Source of the DNA: Roseomonas sp.
GTDB lineage: Bacteria; Pseudomonadota; Alphaproteobacteria; Acetobacterales; Acetobacteraceae
Reading direction: 5' to 3'
Assembly: GCA_020249265.1 (NCBI GenBank)
Contig: JADCGA010000019.1
Span: forward strand, 156,081-220,080
Length of the DNA stretch: 64,000 bases
Shown: positions 25,088 through 33,524 of the stretch, one piece after another
How positions within the stretch are numbered: position 1 is the first letter of the stretch
How the letters are laid out: every line of letters starts with the position of its first letter
Made by a program: the position numbers and the translations under genes
Notes under the pieces: model-generated
Databases searched by the model: none
Told to the model about the DNA's origin: nothing
The model's input: only the letters and a program-made list of their open reading frames with translations

Positions 25088-26611
25088 ATGACACGCAAGC
25101 CTGTGTCCAAGATTTCTGCTAAAGGCGGCGCCAAGCCGGCCCGGCCCGCGGCGAAGAAGCCCGCCAGCAAGGCGAAATCGGCCGCAAAGCCGGCTGCGAA
25201 GAAATCCTCCGCCAAGGCAAAGGCGACCACGAAGCCCAACAAGAAGGCGGCGCCGAAACCTGTGAAGAAGCCAGTGACCAAAGCGGCGGCAAAGCCTGCG
25301 CCGAAGCCAAGCGCGAAGCCGGCAAGCAAGCCCGCGGCGAAAGCTGTCGCACCTGGCAAAGCCAAGCCTGCCGCCAAAGCCGCGCCCAAATCCGCCCCCA
25401 AAGCAGCAGCCAAACCTGCCGCCAAGCCGGCGGCAAAGGCCGCGCCCAAACCCGCCGCCAAACCAGCAGCGAAGCCCGCTGCCCCCGCCGTGCAGAAGGC
25501 AGTCAGCGCCAAGCCTGCTGTGCCCGCCAAGGTCGAAAAGCCCGCCGCGAAGCCCGTGGCGCCAGTGACCGAGACAGCCGCTAAGCCGCCCGTACCGCCA
25601 AAGCCCGCGAAGCCTGCTGCCTCGGCGGCTGAAGCGCCTGCTCAGGCCGTCGCGCCGGCAGCCGAACCCGCCAAGCCTGCACCCAAGCCCAAGGCAAAGG
25701 CCGCACCCGCAGCCAAGGCAGAACCATCAGCACCACAGGTTAAAGCAAAAGCAGAAACTGTGCCTGCCAAGACTGGCCTTCAGGAAGCGCCGAGCCCTGC
25801 ACCTGCGGCACCGGAAGCCCCAAGCCGGCCCGCGCTTGTGCAAGCGCCTGCCATTGCCATGGTGACCCTGCCTGCCCCGGCGCCAGCGCCACGCCCGGCG
25901 CCGCCGCCCAGTATTTCGCCGCTTTCTCCGCCACCGCCCACCATGCGCCCGAATGTCCAGATGGGAATGCGCCCGCCTGGCGGAGGCCCGCCTCGTCCTG
26001 GAATGCCAATGTCATCTTCTTCGCCCAAACCGCCCCCTGCCCCGAAACAGGAATTCAAGACGGGCGATTACGTCGTCTATCCGACGCATGGTGTGGGCAC
26101 AGTGCAGGGCATCCGCACGGTTGAGGCCGCCGGCTATTCCTTGCAGGTCATTGAAGTGACCTTTGAAGAAAACCGCATGAAGTTGAGCGTGCCGGTGAAC
26201 AAGGCCTCATCTTCGGGCCTGCGCAAGCTCTGCACGACGGAAAGCTTCCAGCCGGCCATGGATACGCTGAAGGGCCGTGCCCGCATCAAGCGCACCATGT
26301 GGTCCCGCCGTGCGCAGGAATATGAGGCGAAGATCAATTCGGGCGATCCGGTGCAAATCGCGGAAGTGGTGCGCGACCTGTTCCGCAACGCGGGCCAGCC
26401 CGACCAATCCTTCAGCGAACGCCAGATCTATGAATTGGCGCTTGACCGCTTGGCCGCCGAAGCAGCGGCGATTGACCGCTGCGACAAGCCGACCGCGATT
26501 GAAAAGCTGATGGTGGTGTTGCGTTCCGGCGCTGCCGGGTCGCGCGAAGCTGCGCCAAAGGAAACCAGCGCGCCAGCCGCTGCCGCTGAGGCGCAATTGC
26601 CGCCGGAATAG
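25088..26611 (+). CDS. CarD-family regulator with long Lys/Ala/Pro-rich N-terminal extension
   Basis: A 507-residue protein. Residues 1 to about 260 are almost only Lys, Ala and Pro in AAKPAAK-type repeats, like histone H1 tails. About 260-320 is Pro-rich (PAPAPRPAPPPSISP). The CarD domain follows (about 321-490), starting FKTGDYVVYPTHGVGTVQGI with an RNA-polymerase-interacting Tudor-like fold, then the helical part RIKRTMWSRRAQEYEAKINS. Typical CarD proteins are only 160-170 residues, so two thirds of this chain is additional. CarD binds the polymerase beta subunit and stabilises open promoter complexes; the tail probably binds DNA non-specifically. The ATG at 25088 precedes the tail and no internal ribosome site before the CarD domain is obvious. 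Confidence 0.92.
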   Translation: MTRKPVSKISAKGGAKPARPAAKKPASKAKSAAKPAAKKSSAKAKATTKPNKKAAPKPVKKPVTKAAAKPAPKPSAKPASKPAAKAVAPGKAKPAAKAAPKSAPKAAAKPAAKPAAKAAPKPAAKPAAKPAAPAVQKAVSAKPAVPAKVEKPAAKPVAPVTETAAKPPVPPKPAKPAASAAEAPAQAVAPAAEPAKPAPKPKAKAAPAAKAEPSAPQVKAKAETVPAKTGLQEAPSPAPAAPEAPSRPALVQAPAIAMVTLPAPAPAPRPAPPPSISPLSPPPPTMRPNVQMGMRPPGGGPPRPGMPMSSSSPKPPPAPKQEFKTGDYVVYPTHGVGTVQGIRTVEAAGYSLQVIEVTFEENRMKLSVPVNKASSSGLRKLCTTESFQPAMDTLKGRARIKRTMWSRRAQEYEAKINSGDPVQIAEVVRDLFRNAGQPDQSFSERQIYELALDRLAAEAAAIDRCDKPTAIEKLMVVLRSGAAGSREAAPKETSAPAAAAEAQLPPE

Positions 26612-26666
26612 ATCGTTTCGTTTAATCACAATCTGATGGCGTGGCCCAGCAAAACGGGTCACGCCG

Positions 26667-27524
26667 TTACAGCATGGCCAAGGGTCGCTTGCGCCGTGGT
26701 GGCGGGAAGGCTTCATCTAGTGCCGCGATATCGTCAGGGCTGAGGGTGATCTCTCGCGCTGCGGCGTTTTCCCGCACATGGGCAAGCTTCGCGGCCTTGG
26801 GGATACTCACCACGCCGGGCTGGCGCAGCGTCCAGGCAATGGCGATTTGCGCGGGGCTTTTGCCGTGCCGCGCCGCGACAGTTGCAAGCGCAGGATTGCG
26901 CAGCATCCGCCCGCCCTGCCCCACCGGCGAATAGGCCATCACCGGCATGGCGCGATCCGCGCAAAAGGGCAGCAGATCAAACTCAGCGCCGCGATGTTCC
27001 AGGCTGTAAAGCACCTGATCCGTCGCGCAATCGGCAAGTGCGGCGCCCAATTCTTCCAGATCATCCTGATCCAGATTGGAAACACCCCAGCGACGGATTT
27101 TGCCGGCTTGGCGCAGCGCTTCAAACCCCGCCACGGTTTCCGCCAGCGGCACGGAACCGCGCCAATGCAGCAGATAGACATCAATGGTTTCAATCCTGAG
27201 CCGCTTCAGGCTGCGTTCACAGGCCGCCACCACACCGCGACGCGACGCATTATGCGGATAAACCTTGGAGACGATGAAAACGCTGTCACGGCGCCCGGCA
27301 ATGGCATCGCCCACCACTTCCTCGGCCCCGCCTTCGCCATACATCTCGGCCGTGTCGATCAAATTCATGCCAAGATCGAGCCCAGCGCGCAGCGCATCGG
27401 CTTCCGCCGCGCGCCGCGTGCGATCTTCACCCATGCCCCAGGTCCCTTGCCCAAGGCGTGGCATGGCAAAGCCGGCTGCCATATCAGGGAATGGTATAAC
27501 CGCGCGCCTTGCCGACGCTGTCAT
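26667..27524 (-). CDS. Aldo/keto reductase
   Basis: A 285-residue (beta/alpha)8 NADPH-dependent oxidoreductase. The catalytic tetrad is visible as Asp and Tyr in NLIDTAEMYGEGGAEEVV, Lys in FIVSKVYP and His in YLLHWRG. The C-terminal cofactor site is VSIPKAAKLAHVRENA. The ATG at 27524 overlaps the end of the TRAP receptor gene by 41 bases; an alternative ATG at 27482 directly after that stop would remove the first beta-hairpin strand, so I prefer the longer form. Being downstream of a receptor gene, it may reduce the transported ligand, but substrate is unknown. Confidence 0.9.
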   Translation of the reverse strand: MTASARRAVIPFPDMAAGFAMPRLGQGTWGMGEDRTRRAAEADALRAGLDLGMNLIDTAEMYGEGGAEEVVGDAIAGRRDSVFIVSKVYPHNASRRGVVAACERSLKRLRIETIDVYLLHWRGSVPLAETVAGFEALRQAGKIRRWGVSNLDQDDLEELGAALADCATDQVLYSLEHRGAEFDLLPFCADRAMPVMAYSPVGQGGRMLRNPALATVAARHGKSPAQIAIAWTLRQPGVVSIPKAAKLAHVRENAAAREITLSPDDIAALDEAFPPPRRKRPLAML

Positions 27525-28533
27525 TCCAAACCCGCGCGCAATCCGCCCAAACGCGGTTGCAGCTATCGCGGAAGCTTGGCAGAACCACCGCGGTCACCGC
27601 TTCACGCACGCGGCGTTCATCTTCCGCCGGCGGTGCCACCACCTGCACATTGAATTTACGCGTGGTGCAGGCATCCTGACCCTGGAAGCAGGCGAAGGCC
27701 TCATTGCTCGCGGTACGTGCCAAATCCCACATCTGCTTTTCCAGATCAGCAAAAGCACGCGTGAGTGCGGCCTGCTGTTCCGGGTTGAAGCGCCGCCAGG
27801 CATTCAGGGAAATGAAATGCCCCTGCACACCGGAAGCGAGCGACACCGGCAGGATGGTGCGGATGACTTCGCCCCAATTCGCGGTATAGGCAGAGGTGGC
27901 AGAGGTGATGCCGCATTCCACCGTGCCGCGTTGCAAGGCCTGATAGGTTTCGGAAAGCTGCAAGGTGACGGGTGTTGCGCCAAGCGATTGCAGCAGCGCA
28001 GACATGGTTGGCGTATAGGACCGCACCTTGAGACCACGCAGATCAGCCATGGAAGCAACCGGACGATTGCAGAAGAACATCTGCGCGCCGAAGGGCCACA
28101 GCGTCATCACCTTGGCATTGAAGCGTTCTTGCAGGCGCCGATCAAGCGCTTCCCGCCCGCCCGCGATGGCTTGTTGCGTTTCTTCCAAAGTGGTCGAAAC
28201 GCCCATAAGGTCGAGCGAATCAATAAAGGGCTCATCACGTGCGGTCTGGCCGATCAGCACGCTCATCACATCAAAAGTGCCATTGCGCAGATGGCGCAGC
28301 GCATCCGGCGCGGCCGCACCCACTTGGTCCATTGGGTTGAAGGTGACTGCCAAATTGATGCCCGTGGTCTGACCAAGGCCCGTGAAGAAGGGCCGTTCAA
28401 TGCCTTCGGTGTGGCGAGAATTGGAAGTGAAATGCCCCGCGACGCGAAGTTGGACTGGGCTTTGGGCGAAGGCGGGTGCTGCGGCAAGCATGGCGCCAAA
28501 GGCCGCGCCAAGGAGCGAAAGGGGGGTACGCAT
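27484..28533 (-). CDS. TRAP transporter periplasmic receptor (DctP)
   Basis: A 349-residue receptor with signal peptide MRTPLSLLGAAFGAMLAAAP, cleaved near AFAQS. The mature protein shows VAGHFTSNSRHTEGIERPFF, LRHLRNGTFDVMSV and MADLRGLKVRSYTPTMSALL, the DctP ligand-arginine region. The start at 28533 has GGGAGAATG upstream; a longer frame to 28845 runs over the divergent promoter region. It faces the DctQ/DctM genes across 162 bases, so this TRAP system is split over both strands with a shared control region. Two Cys pairs near the C-terminus may form disulfides. Ligand unknown. Confidence 0.92.
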   Translation of the reverse strand: MRTPLSLLGAAFGAMLAAAPAFAQSPVQLRVAGHFTSNSRHTEGIERPFFTGLGQTTGINLAVTFNPMDQVGAAAPDALRHLRNGTFDVMSVLIGQTARDEPFIDSLDLMGVSTTLEETQQAIAGGREALDRRLQERFNAKVMTLWPFGAQMFFCNRPVASMADLRGLKVRSYTPTMSALLQSLGATPVTLQLSETYQALQRGTVECGITSATSAYTANWGEVIRTILPVSLASGVQGHFISLNAWRRFNPEQQAALTRAFADLEKQMWDLARTASNEAFACFQGQDACTTRKFNVQVVAPPAEDERRVREAVTAVVLPSFRDSCNRVWADCARVWNDSVGKARGYTIP

Positions 28534-28695
28534 CAAACATTCTCCCGAATAAGGTCGGCACAGATTTTGCGAACCCTGCCGCCGTGAGTGACGAGTTTTG
28601 CCAGGTTGCGGTCTCTGTGCAACACGGCGTTCGATTTGCCAAGCAACCGGCGCGCCAAGGCGGGCCGAAGCGTTTTGAATAAGGCCACGCCGCCC

Positions 28696-29298
28696 ATGAC
28701 CCCGATAGACCCGAACCCAGTCAGCCGCTTTTTCGGGCCACCTGCCCGATTTCTCGCCATTCTGTCGGGCTGGTGGCTGATCGCACTCTCCTTCTTGACG
28801 GTGGCGGAAATCCTGCTGCGGAAGTTCTTTTCCTTCTCGCTGCAAGGGGTGGATGAAATCGGTGGCTATACCACCGCCGTTGTCTCGGCCTTTGGTTTTG
28901 CCTCAGCGCTCATGATCAAGGCGCATACGCGCGTCGATTTCCTGCTGGGGCGCATGCCGGCATTCCTCCGCGCCGTGTTGAATACGCTGGCTTATGGGCT
29001 GCTGGCGGCCATGGCGATTTATGGCGCCTGGCGCGGCTGGTCGGTGCTGGAAGAAAGCATCGAATTCCAGGCCCATGCCAATTCGCCGCTGCAAACACCG
29101 CTTTGGTTGCCGCAGGGCGCCTGGATGATTGGGCTTGTGCTGTTTGCGCTTTCCGCCGGCGCCATGGCCGCCCATGCCTTTTGGTTGCTGCTGTCAGACC
29201 GGGCGCGGCTCAATCGATTCTACGGGCCGCTGACGCTGGATGAGGAAATCGAAGCCGAGATGGGCACCATCCTGGAACGCGAAGGCAAGCAGCCATGA
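28696..29298 (+). CDS. TRAP transporter small permease subunit (DctQ)
   Basis: A 200-residue membrane protein with four hydrophobic helices, including FLAILSGWWLIALSFLTVAE and VDEIGGYTTAVVSAFGFASA, and a longer acidic C-terminus (LTLDEEIEAEMGTILEREG) than usual. I start at the ATG 28696 (MTPIDPNPVSRFF); a GTG at 28588 would add 36 residues without family resemblance. No strong ribosome site is seen. The stop overlaps the DctM ATG by 4 bases. Together with the divergent DctP gene it completes a TRAP system. Confidence 0.9.
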   Translation: MTPIDPNPVSRFFGPPARFLAILSGWWLIALSFLTVAEILLRKFFSFSLQGVDEIGGYTTAVVSAFGFASALMIKAHTRVDFLLGRMPAFLRAVLNTLAYGLLAAMAIYGAWRGWSVLEESIEFQAHANSPLQTPLWLPQGAWMIGLVLFALSAGAMAAHAFWLLLSDRARLNRFYGPLTLDEEIEAEMGTILEREGKQP

Positions 29299-30602
29299 TC
29301 GGCATTACCGAAGCCAGCATCGGCTTTCTGCTGCTGATCGCCTTCCTGTTTTTGGGCCTTCATGTGGCGGTGGCGATGTTCCTGATCGCGCTGCTGGGGG
29401 CGGCGCTATATCTTGGGCCGCCCTTGGTCGCCGCCTTTGGCACGCAGCTTTGGGGTGCCATGGAAGATTACGTGCTGCTTTCCATCCCGCTCTATATTCT
29501 GCTGGGTGAAATCCTTGTGCGGTCTGGTTCAACGGATCGGCTTTATCGGTCACTGGCAGATTGGCTGAATTTTCTGCCAGGCGGGCTGTTGCACACCAAT
29601 ATCGGTGCGTCTGCGGTGTTTTCCGCCGTATCCGGTTCTTCTGTTGCCACGGCTGCGACGATTTCAACCGTGGCGCTGCCATCCTTTCGCAAGCGGCGCT
29701 ATGATACGCGCCTGGTGTTGGGTTCTATCGCGGCTGGCGCATCGCTTGGCAATCTGATCCCGCCCGGGATTGCGCTGATTGTCTATGGCGCCATGACCAA
29801 TACATCGGTCGGGCAGCTTTATGCCGCCGCCGTGGTGCCGGGGATTGTGATGACAGTGCTGTTCATGGGCACCATCATCCTGATCGCACTCGTGAAGCCC
29901 GATCTGGTGCGGCAGAAGGAAGTCGCTGATCCATTGCGCGAAAGGCTGAAGCGCCTGGTGGATCTGCTGCCGCCTTTCGTGATTTTCGGCATCATCATGG
30001 GTTCCATCTATACCGGCTGGGCAACGGTGACGGAAAGCGCCGCACTCGCCGTTGTGGTGGCGCTGCCGATTGCGGCGTTTTATGGTCGGCTTTCCATTCG
30101 CATGCTGCATGATTGCTTCGTCGCAACCGCCAATCTGACGGCAATGAGCATGCTGATCCTGGCCGTTGCCTTCTATCTGAACTTCGTCATGGGGTTGCTT
30201 GGCGTCACACCCGCGCTTGGCGCTTTTGCCACCAGTATTGGCGCCAGCCCGCTGGAGTTGATTATCGCGCTCACGATCTTCTATTTGCTGCTGGGCATTT
30301 TCTTTGAAACCCTGCCCATGCTTGTGGGCACTGTGCCGGTGGTCTTCCCGGTGATTGTCGCGGCCGGCATTGATCCTGTCTGGTTCGGCGTTTTCATTGT
30401 ACTGATGTGCGAAATCTCATTGATCTCACCGCCTGTTGGCATGACGCTTTACGTCATTCAGGCGGTGCGCCGGGAAGGCACGATTGCCGAGGTTTTCCAG
30501 GGCACCGTGCCCTTCTTCATCGCCATGGTGGTGATGACGATGCTATTGATTGCCTTCCCGGAAATGGCGCTGTGGCTACCTAGGATCAGCTTCGGGCCAT
30601 AG
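29295..30602 (+). CDS. TRAP transporter large permease subunit (DctM)
   Basis: A 435-residue, roughly 12-helix permease. Conserved stretches are LSIPLYILLGEILVRSG, SAVFSAVSGSSVATAATIST, LGNLIPPGIALIVYG and ISPPVGMTLYVIQA. It couples solute uptake to the sodium gradient. ATGA overlap with DctQ fixes the start. The gene ends 81 bases before tsaB on the same strand; no terminator is evident there, so some read-through into tsaB is possible. Confidence 0.95.
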   Translation: MIGITEASIGFLLLIAFLFLGLHVAVAMFLIALLGAALYLGPPLVAAFGTQLWGAMEDYVLLSIPLYILLGEILVRSGSTDRLYRSLADWLNFLPGGLLHTNIGASAVFSAVSGSSVATAATISTVALPSFRKRRYDTRLVLGSIAAGASLGNLIPPGIALIVYGAMTNTSVGQLYAAAVVPGIVMTVLFMGTIILIALVKPDLVRQKEVADPLRERLKRLVDLLPPFVIFGIIMGSIYTGWATVTESAALAVVVALPIAAFYGRLSIRMLHDCFVATANLTAMSMLILAVAFYLNFVMGLLGVTPALGAFATSIGASPLELIIALTIFYLLLGIFFETLPMLVGTVPVVFPVIVAAGIDPVWFGVFIVLMCEISLISPPVGMTLYVIQAVRREGTIAEVFQGTVPFFIAMVVMTMLLIAFPEMALWLPRISFGP

Positions 30603-30683
30603 GGCTTGAAGCAGCCCCGCTGGAAATCGGCAGCGCATCCTGCCATGAAGCGCGCATGAAACGTCACGTGAAAACGCCGGCGC

Positions 30684-31340
30684 ATGCTGATCCTCGCCCT
30701 TGAAGGCGCGCTCGCGGAATGTTCCGCGGCGCTGTTGCGTGATGGTGCCGTGCTGGCCTTGGCCCTGCATGATGCGCCGCGCGGCCACCCCACTGCCCTT
30801 CCCAGCATGGCGCAGCAGGTATTGGCGCAAGCCGGCTTCACGCCTCAGGCGCTGGACGCCATCGCAGTCGGCATTGGGCCAGGCGGCTTCACGGGCCTGC
30901 GCACGGCCATTGCGCTGGCTGAAGGCTTGGCGCAGTCGCTCGGCAAGCCCCTGATTGCGGTAACAACGGGGGAGGCCTTGGCCGCGCAAGTACCGCGAGC
31001 CTTGCCAACGCAAGCGCTTTGGTCCGTGCTGGATCAACGCCAAGGCCGGGTGGTGTTGGAAGTCTTCCCGCCCATGGCCGCGGTGCCGGAAGCACCCGTA
31101 ATCCTGCCGCTGACCGAACTGCCCGATCCTGACGGACCTGTAGTGCTTGTGGGTAATGCGGCTGCGACCGTTCTAAAGCTGCTTCAGGCACGCGGGGTTA
31201 TGGCGGATGCTTATCCCAAAACCTTTCCCTTGGCCGAAGCGGTGGGGCGCGTGGCAGCGCAACGGATTGCGGGCAAGCTCCCCCCGCGCAGTGCCGCCCC
31301 GCTTTACGCCGAACCGCCTGCCACCACGAAGCCGGACTAG
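30684..31340 (+). CDS. tsaB: tRNA t6A biosynthesis protein TsaB
   Basis: A 218-residue ASKHA-fold protein, the partner of TsaD in making N6-threonylcarbamoyl-adenosine at tRNA position 37. The core motif [21 protein letters not shown] near residue 70 is diagnostic. The usual N-terminal LALDTS is replaced by [15 protein letters not shown], but TsaB has no catalytic site, so function is probably kept. rimI follows, the usual partner gene, but a 123-bp repeat element sits between them and its CTAG edge supplies the TAG stop at 31338. Confidence 0.92.
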   Translation: MLILALEGALAECSAALLRDGAVLALALHDAPRGHPTALPSMAQQVLAQAGFTPQALDAIAVGIGPGGFTGLRTAIALAEGLAQSLGKPLIAVTTGEALAAQVPRALPTQALWSVLDQRQGRVVLEVFPPMAAVPEAPVILPLTELPDPDGPVVLVGNAAATVLKLLQARGVMADAYPKTFPLAEAVGRVAAQRIAGKLPPRSAAPLYAEPPATTKPD

Positions 31341-31459
31341 TGGTGCGATTTATGCCAACCTTTCCTGATCCAAAACTATCCCTACGCACCACTAGCCCTA
31401 TAGTTGGTGGGCCGATTGACGCCGCTGCCCTGAACCGACAGCCGCGACCGGACCACTGG
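31337..31459. repeat. Two-hairpin intergenic element, family 2, copy B
   Basis: Inverted copy of 10273-10395. Hairpin 2 (31337-31395) has ends CTAGTGGTGCG/CGCACCACTAG as in copy A, though its loop has diverged. Hairpin 1 follows with GCCGCTGCCC / GACAGCCGCGACC and the conserved CCGATTGACGCC-type spacer. The TAG stop of tsaB is within the first CTAG and the rimI ATG is only 5 bases beyond the other end. Confidence 0.88.
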
Positions 31460-31464
31460 CGCCC

Positions 31465-31926
31465 ATGACAGCGCTGATCAAAGCCGTTGGCGCGGAGGCG
31501 GCGCCCCTGCTTGCGGAAATCCATGCCGAGGTCTTCACATCTGATGAGGCTTGGGGGCAGGACGCCATCGCCCTGATGCTCGGGCTGCCCGGACATTTCG
31601 GCCTGCTGGCCATCCATGAGGATCAGCCGCTTGGCTTTGCACTCGGCCGGGCGCAGGCGGGGGAGGCTGAAATCCTGACCATCGCGGTTCGGCCAAGGGC
31701 ATGGCGGCTGGGAATTGGGCGCCTTCTGTTGCGCGCGCTGATGACCGAGGCCGCGCGGCGTGGCGCGGCGGAACTCTTTCTTGAGGTTGCAGAATCGAAC
31801 ATGAATGCACACGCGCTCTACAGCTCTGCTGGTGCGCGGAAGGTTGGCCGCCGACCGCGTTATTATGCTGATGGTGCGGCTGCGCTCATCTTGCGGATCG
31901 ACCTTGCTGATACAGCACGAGTTTGA
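31465..31926 (+). CDS. rimI: GNAT N-acetyltransferase, ribosomal-protein-S18-alanine acetyltransferase-like
   Basis: A 153-residue GNAT enzyme. The acetyl-CoA pyrophosphate loop is RPRAWRLGIGRLLLRALM (R/Q-x2-G-x-G/A pattern), followed by ELFLEVAESNMNAHALYSSA with the conserved Asn and Tyr of RimI. RimI acetylates the N-terminal Ala of S18 and commonly neighbours tsaB, as here. The sequence just upstream of the ATG (GGACCACTGGCGCCC) has no clear Shine-Dalgarno and belongs mostly to the repeat element, so translation may be weak or leaderless-like. Assignment as RimI rests on context plus fold. Confidence 0.87.
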   Translation: MTALIKAVGAEAAPLLAEIHAEVFTSDEAWGQDAIALMLGLPGHFGLLAIHEDQPLGFALGRAQAGEAEILTIAVRPRAWRLGIGRLLLRALMTEAARRGAAELFLEVAESNMNAHALYSSAGARKVGRRPRYYADGAAALILRIDLADTARV

Positions 31927-31953
31927 GTCTCCCCCCCAAGAATCCAGGGAATA

Positions 31954-32199
31954 TCAACCGTGGCGGAGCAGAATAACGGAATCTCCATTTTCAAGATCAC
32001 TAATGCTGAGCACCTCATGCCCCTGTTCCTGAGCTGTCAGCGGTAGGTTGCGGCGCGGTTCAGCCCCACGCAGCCTGATCTCCAGAATCTGCCCGGATTT
32101 CATTTGGTCCAGTGCCAGACGCACAAGAACAAAAGTCATCGGGCAGCTTTCCGATGAAATATCAATGTGGTGATCCGGGTTTGGGAGAGTGGCGTACAT
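31954..32199 (-). CDS. TusA-family sulfur carrier protein
   Basis: An 81-residue protein of the SirA/TusA/YedF fold. The active Cys is in the N-terminal SSESCPMTFVLVRLALDQM, where CPMT replaces the CPxP of classical TusA; this variant is seen in the wider family as far as I recall. The core SGQILEIRLRGAEPRRNLP matches the second strand and helix. TusA proteins relay persulfide sulfur for tRNA thiolation or cofactor synthesis. It is convergent with rimI and no sulfur-metabolism neighbours are present. The ATG at 32199 is the only reasonable start. Confidence 0.85.
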   Translation of the reverse strand: MYATLPNPDHHIDISSESCPMTFVLVRLALDQMKSGQILEIRLRGAEPRRNLPLTAQEQGHEVLSISDLENGDSVILLRHG

Positions 32200-32312
32200 G
32201 GCAATGGCTGCAGCCTAAATCGCAGGTTCTTCTTTTGGGACATGCCAGCCTATCCGACACCCCAGAATGAATGGCTAAGGAACCTCTGATTTAACCTGCC
32301 CCCCTGGGCCTG

Positions 32313-32650
32313 TCACTGATCTTCTGATTCTGTCGCGCATTGGCCATTCAAGTGTTGAGCGTGTCCCCTATGCGGCATGTGAGCTTCCAGGTTGCCCAGA
32401 AAACCGGGAACGCCGGCAACATGCAGGATGCCGCCCAGGGTCTGGCCCCATGTCTCGAAGCTGCCGAGGCTTCGCGCGGCGGTCCCTTCCACTGCTTACC
32501 CAGTCTTGGTAGAGGATCAGGCAGGCCGCCACAAGCCGTGCGCGATTGGCGCGCACCCAGATCATCAGGTCAGGCTGGCGAAAGCCCTCACGCCGCCAGG
32601 GCTGGTCGCTGGGCGCGTCGAGCCGAATGCGCAGGATCAGGCGTAGCATG
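32313..32650 (-). pseudogene. Remnant of a mobile-element primase/helicase-type protein
   Basis: The first part reads IRLDAPSDQPWRREGFRQPD then LMIWVRANRARLVAACLILY, the C-terminal signature I associate with primase/helicase-like proteins of integrated phages and conjugative elements. After QDWVSSGR the frame is lost; shifted by one base it continues SFETWGQTLGGILHVAGVPG and FLGNLEAHMPH, matching the normal continuation (GG-I-L-x-x-AG-x-PGFLGN). A frameshift near 32470 and absence of any upstream coding part show a decayed fragment of a lost element. The precise family is uncertain. Confidence 0.65.
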
Positions 32651-32734
32651 GCGGAGCCCGTTCAGGCGCAGAATGGACCCTTGTTGACAGCCCCCCAACC
32701 CATTGCGACCGTGCACCAAATAAGCACCGTAGCC

Positions 32735-33011
32735 GAAGCAGCCACAAGATGGAACTTTCTGCACGCGCGCAGCCGTCAATCAGTTTCGGCTGATGCTGCA
32801 TACCGGCGCTTACTGGTTGTTGTGGTTGTTGCGCAGCCTGATGCCGAAGCGATCCTCCTGGTATCTTGCTCAATTCGATGGGTTGCGATTGCGCCTGGTG
32901 AAGATTGCAACGCCGGTGGTCAGCAGGCAAAGCCGCATCCTGCTGCATATGCCAAGCGCTTGTCCCGATCGGTCTATGCTGCGCATGGCGCTTGAGCGTC
33001 TGCCCTCTTGA
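32735..33011 (+). pseudogene. C-terminal fragment of an IS1380-family transposase
   Basis: The frame reads RAAVNQFRLMLHTGAYWLLW, then LRSLMPKRSSWYLAQFDGLR, then LRLVKIATPVVSRQSRI and ends LERLPS-stop. These are the characteristic last 80-90 residues of IS1380 transposases (NQFRLxLHTxAYWL; AQFDxxRLRLIKIAARV). Upstream the DGTFC stretch corresponds to the DRTSC motif, after which stops occur (around 32715-32735). The catalytic DDE domain is absent, so the element is a dead relic. About 120 bases after the stop may be IS 3' non-coding DNA. Confidence 0.8.
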
Positions 33012-33524
33012 CATACGGGGCGGATGCCCCAGCGCAAATCCCAGAAGCCTCAACCGACAAACCCCGCGATACGCAAGACAAAACCAGAACAGGGGGCCGG
33101 GAGAGGAGCCGTGTCAGCAATTTGGCTCAGCAGAGGAGGGAGGAGCAGAATCAACCAGGCGCAGGGGGACACGAATAATGCGCACTACCTTTGAAAGACT
33201 ACACGTTATTGGTGAACATACGGTCCGGAAGACCGCGCGCTCTTCGGTCACACGCGTAAAGGGAGAATCGCCGCTTTCATAAGATGTTATGAATTGCCGC
33301 ATTCTTCGGCATGCGGAAAACAGGATTCATTGAAGAATTTTCATACTTGCCTTCAAGGCTCCTTCACCAAGGCCAAATATGATGCACCTGTCATCCTCCT
33401 GGTTCCGAGGCAGGCAGGTGCGTAGTGATCCCAGTTTGCTGGTGATTGCGCGTTTTCGCATCGGTGCGCGCCCTTGGAACGAGAGTATGGCTTTTGGAAA
33501 CGCGACGGGGACCAGGAGACCCAA
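33012..33524. other. Non-coding stretch upstream of chemoreceptor gene
   Basis: No gene is supported. The left 120 bases are probably the 3' edge of the IS1380 relic. From about 33180 the DNA is visibly more AT-rich than its surroundings (for example TGAAGAATTTTCATACTTGCC near 33332) and probably carries the promoter of the chemoreceptor gene. A 34-codon frame at 33178 lacks any support. The Shine-Dalgarno CAGGAGAC of the chemoreceptor lies at 33512-33519. Confidence 0.5.

Noticed and set aside
32637-33053. 138-codon minus frame in the mobile-element relic zone
   Set aside because: It is antisense to the IS1380 fragment, whose plus-strand frame has clear family motifs.
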